From contig NC_089852.1 of assembly GCF_036373705.1 (NCBI RefSeq), positions 1,088,501-1,152,500 on the forward strand: a stretch of DNA of 64,000 nucleotides, read 5' to 3'. This DNA comes from Amia ocellicauda. Lineage: Eukaryota > Chordata > Actinopteri > Amiiformes > Amiidae. Below the pieces are notes generated by a model. It made no database searches. It was not told the origin of the DNA and saw nothing but the letters and a program-made list of their open reading frames with translations. Positions 63,215 through 64,000 of this stretch are shown one piece after another. A program made the position numbers and the translations under genes. Numbering within the stretch: the first letter of the stretch is position 1; the number at the start of each line of letters is the position of its first letter.

Positions 63215-64000
63215 TTCACTCAATTTTTATTTGTATAGCGCCCTTCGCAGGGTAGCCACAGAGCGCTTTACAGACTGGTAAACATACATCAAACGTATAG
63301 CAAAATAAAAAACATAAATACAATAAAATCAAATATAGACCTGTAAACATTTTACATGATCTAGAATAAAGTGAGTGAACATTTAAAAAATAAACCATTT
63401 AGGCACGGAGGAGAGAAAAACAATAAAACTCCTATGGATGGCATGTAGGAGAAAATGAATCTCTGGGGTCCATGGCTTAGGGCTCAGGCCTAATGGTCAC
63501 CTCCCCTCCAGGCAGTATAGTTATTACAGCAGCAAGGAGATCAGAAAGTTCTTGATCGGTGCTGCTGGCTGTGCTCTTCCCTCTGGAGGAGGCCTCTCGC
63601 TGGCCATTGGGGGTGGAGGGTTTGGACCATCAACAGGCTTTGGGTTGCAATGGCTCGTCAAACCTTGGGTGTGGATGCCCCGTTGACCCTCTGTGGTGGG
63701 GTGCCCCGGAGGAGGGTTGTGCCTCATCAGACTTCCATGGTGGGGGGCGAGGTGCCTCGTTGGACCCTCAGAGGAGGCTGTTGCTGGAAGACAAGAGGGC
63801 AGTCGTGCTCAGATACTGGTCATGCAGTGCAGGACATTTCCAAAGACAGTTGTGCACTGCATGTCCATGGACACCGGCGGCATTGTGGGCTAGAAAAACA
63901 GAGACTGAATAGATGAGTCTTCAGCCGTGATTTAAAGGCTAAGACAAGATCTCTTACGTTGGCTGGAAGATCGTTCCACAGCTTCGGGGCCCTATAACTG
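63215..64000. repeat. Interspersed fish repeat, class uncertain
   Basis: It starts TTTTATTTGTATAGCGCCCT and AGAGCGCTTTACAGA, and ends with AGTCTTCAGCCGTGATTTAA, GGCTGGAAGATCGTTCCACA and GGGGCCCTATAACTG. These are phrases I recognise from multi-copy repeats in many fish genomes. Short open frames at 63559-63916 have no family resemblance. The element runs off the window. Confidence 0.55.

Overview
This window is vertebrate nuclear DNA, most likely from a ray-finned fish. Genes have many short exons with GT/AG borders, and no bacterial-type operons, rRNA, tRNA or CRISPR arrays are visible. Introns are full of micro- and minisatellites. The mobile elements (Tc1-like transposons, CR1/L2-like and L1-like LINEs, a tRNA-derived SINE, fold-back MITEs) are typical of fish genomes. 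The species cannot be named from the sequence alone.

Layout. (1) 1-13115, + strand: the 3' two thirds of celsr3, an adhesion GPCR of planar cell polarity and axon guidance, from its laminin-EGF repeat to its stop codon, in 22 exons. (2) 13.1-16.4 kb: celsr3 3' UTR and a decayed Tc1 element. (3) 16963-24477, - strand: complete dalrd3 (13 exons, 582 residues). (4) 24.5-40.3 kb: about 16 kb that is almost all repeats. It holds a SINE, LINE tails, an internally deleted Tc1, and a near full-length LINE (32.25-39.47 kb) carrying a nested Tc1. (5) 40436-46910, + strand: complete ndufaf3 (5 exons, 183 residues). (6) 48757-53795, - strand: complete impdh2 (14 exons, 514 residues). (7) 54.0-58.4 kb: fold-back AT-rich elements, a minisatellite and a gene fragment resembling the fish DUF6729 family. 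(8) 58446-60978, + strand: the first four coding exons of an inter-alpha-trypsin inhibitor heavy chain gene, with a one-base frameshift in exon 3. (9) 61-64 kb: LINE and Tc1 debris and other interspersed repeats.

The order and orientation dalrd3(-) / ndufaf3(+) / impdh2(-) match human 3p21.31, and CELSR3 and the ITIH cluster also lie on human 3p21, so this is a conserved synteny block. The genes do not share a pathway: impdh2 makes guanine nucleotides, ndufaf3 assembles respiratory complex I, dalrd3 supports tRNA-Arg modification, and celsr3 and itih act at the cell surface and in the extracellular matrix.

Exon borders were set by hand by matching GT/AG sites, reading-frame phase and remembered family sequence. 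All exon phases close except in itih exon 3. The most notable observations are a LINE inserted exactly at the dalrd3 exon 2 donor, whose target duplication copied the donor; a LINE zinc-knuckle segment amplified into a minisatellite; a triplicated splice acceptor in celsr3; three fold-back elements near promoters; and the itih frameshift.
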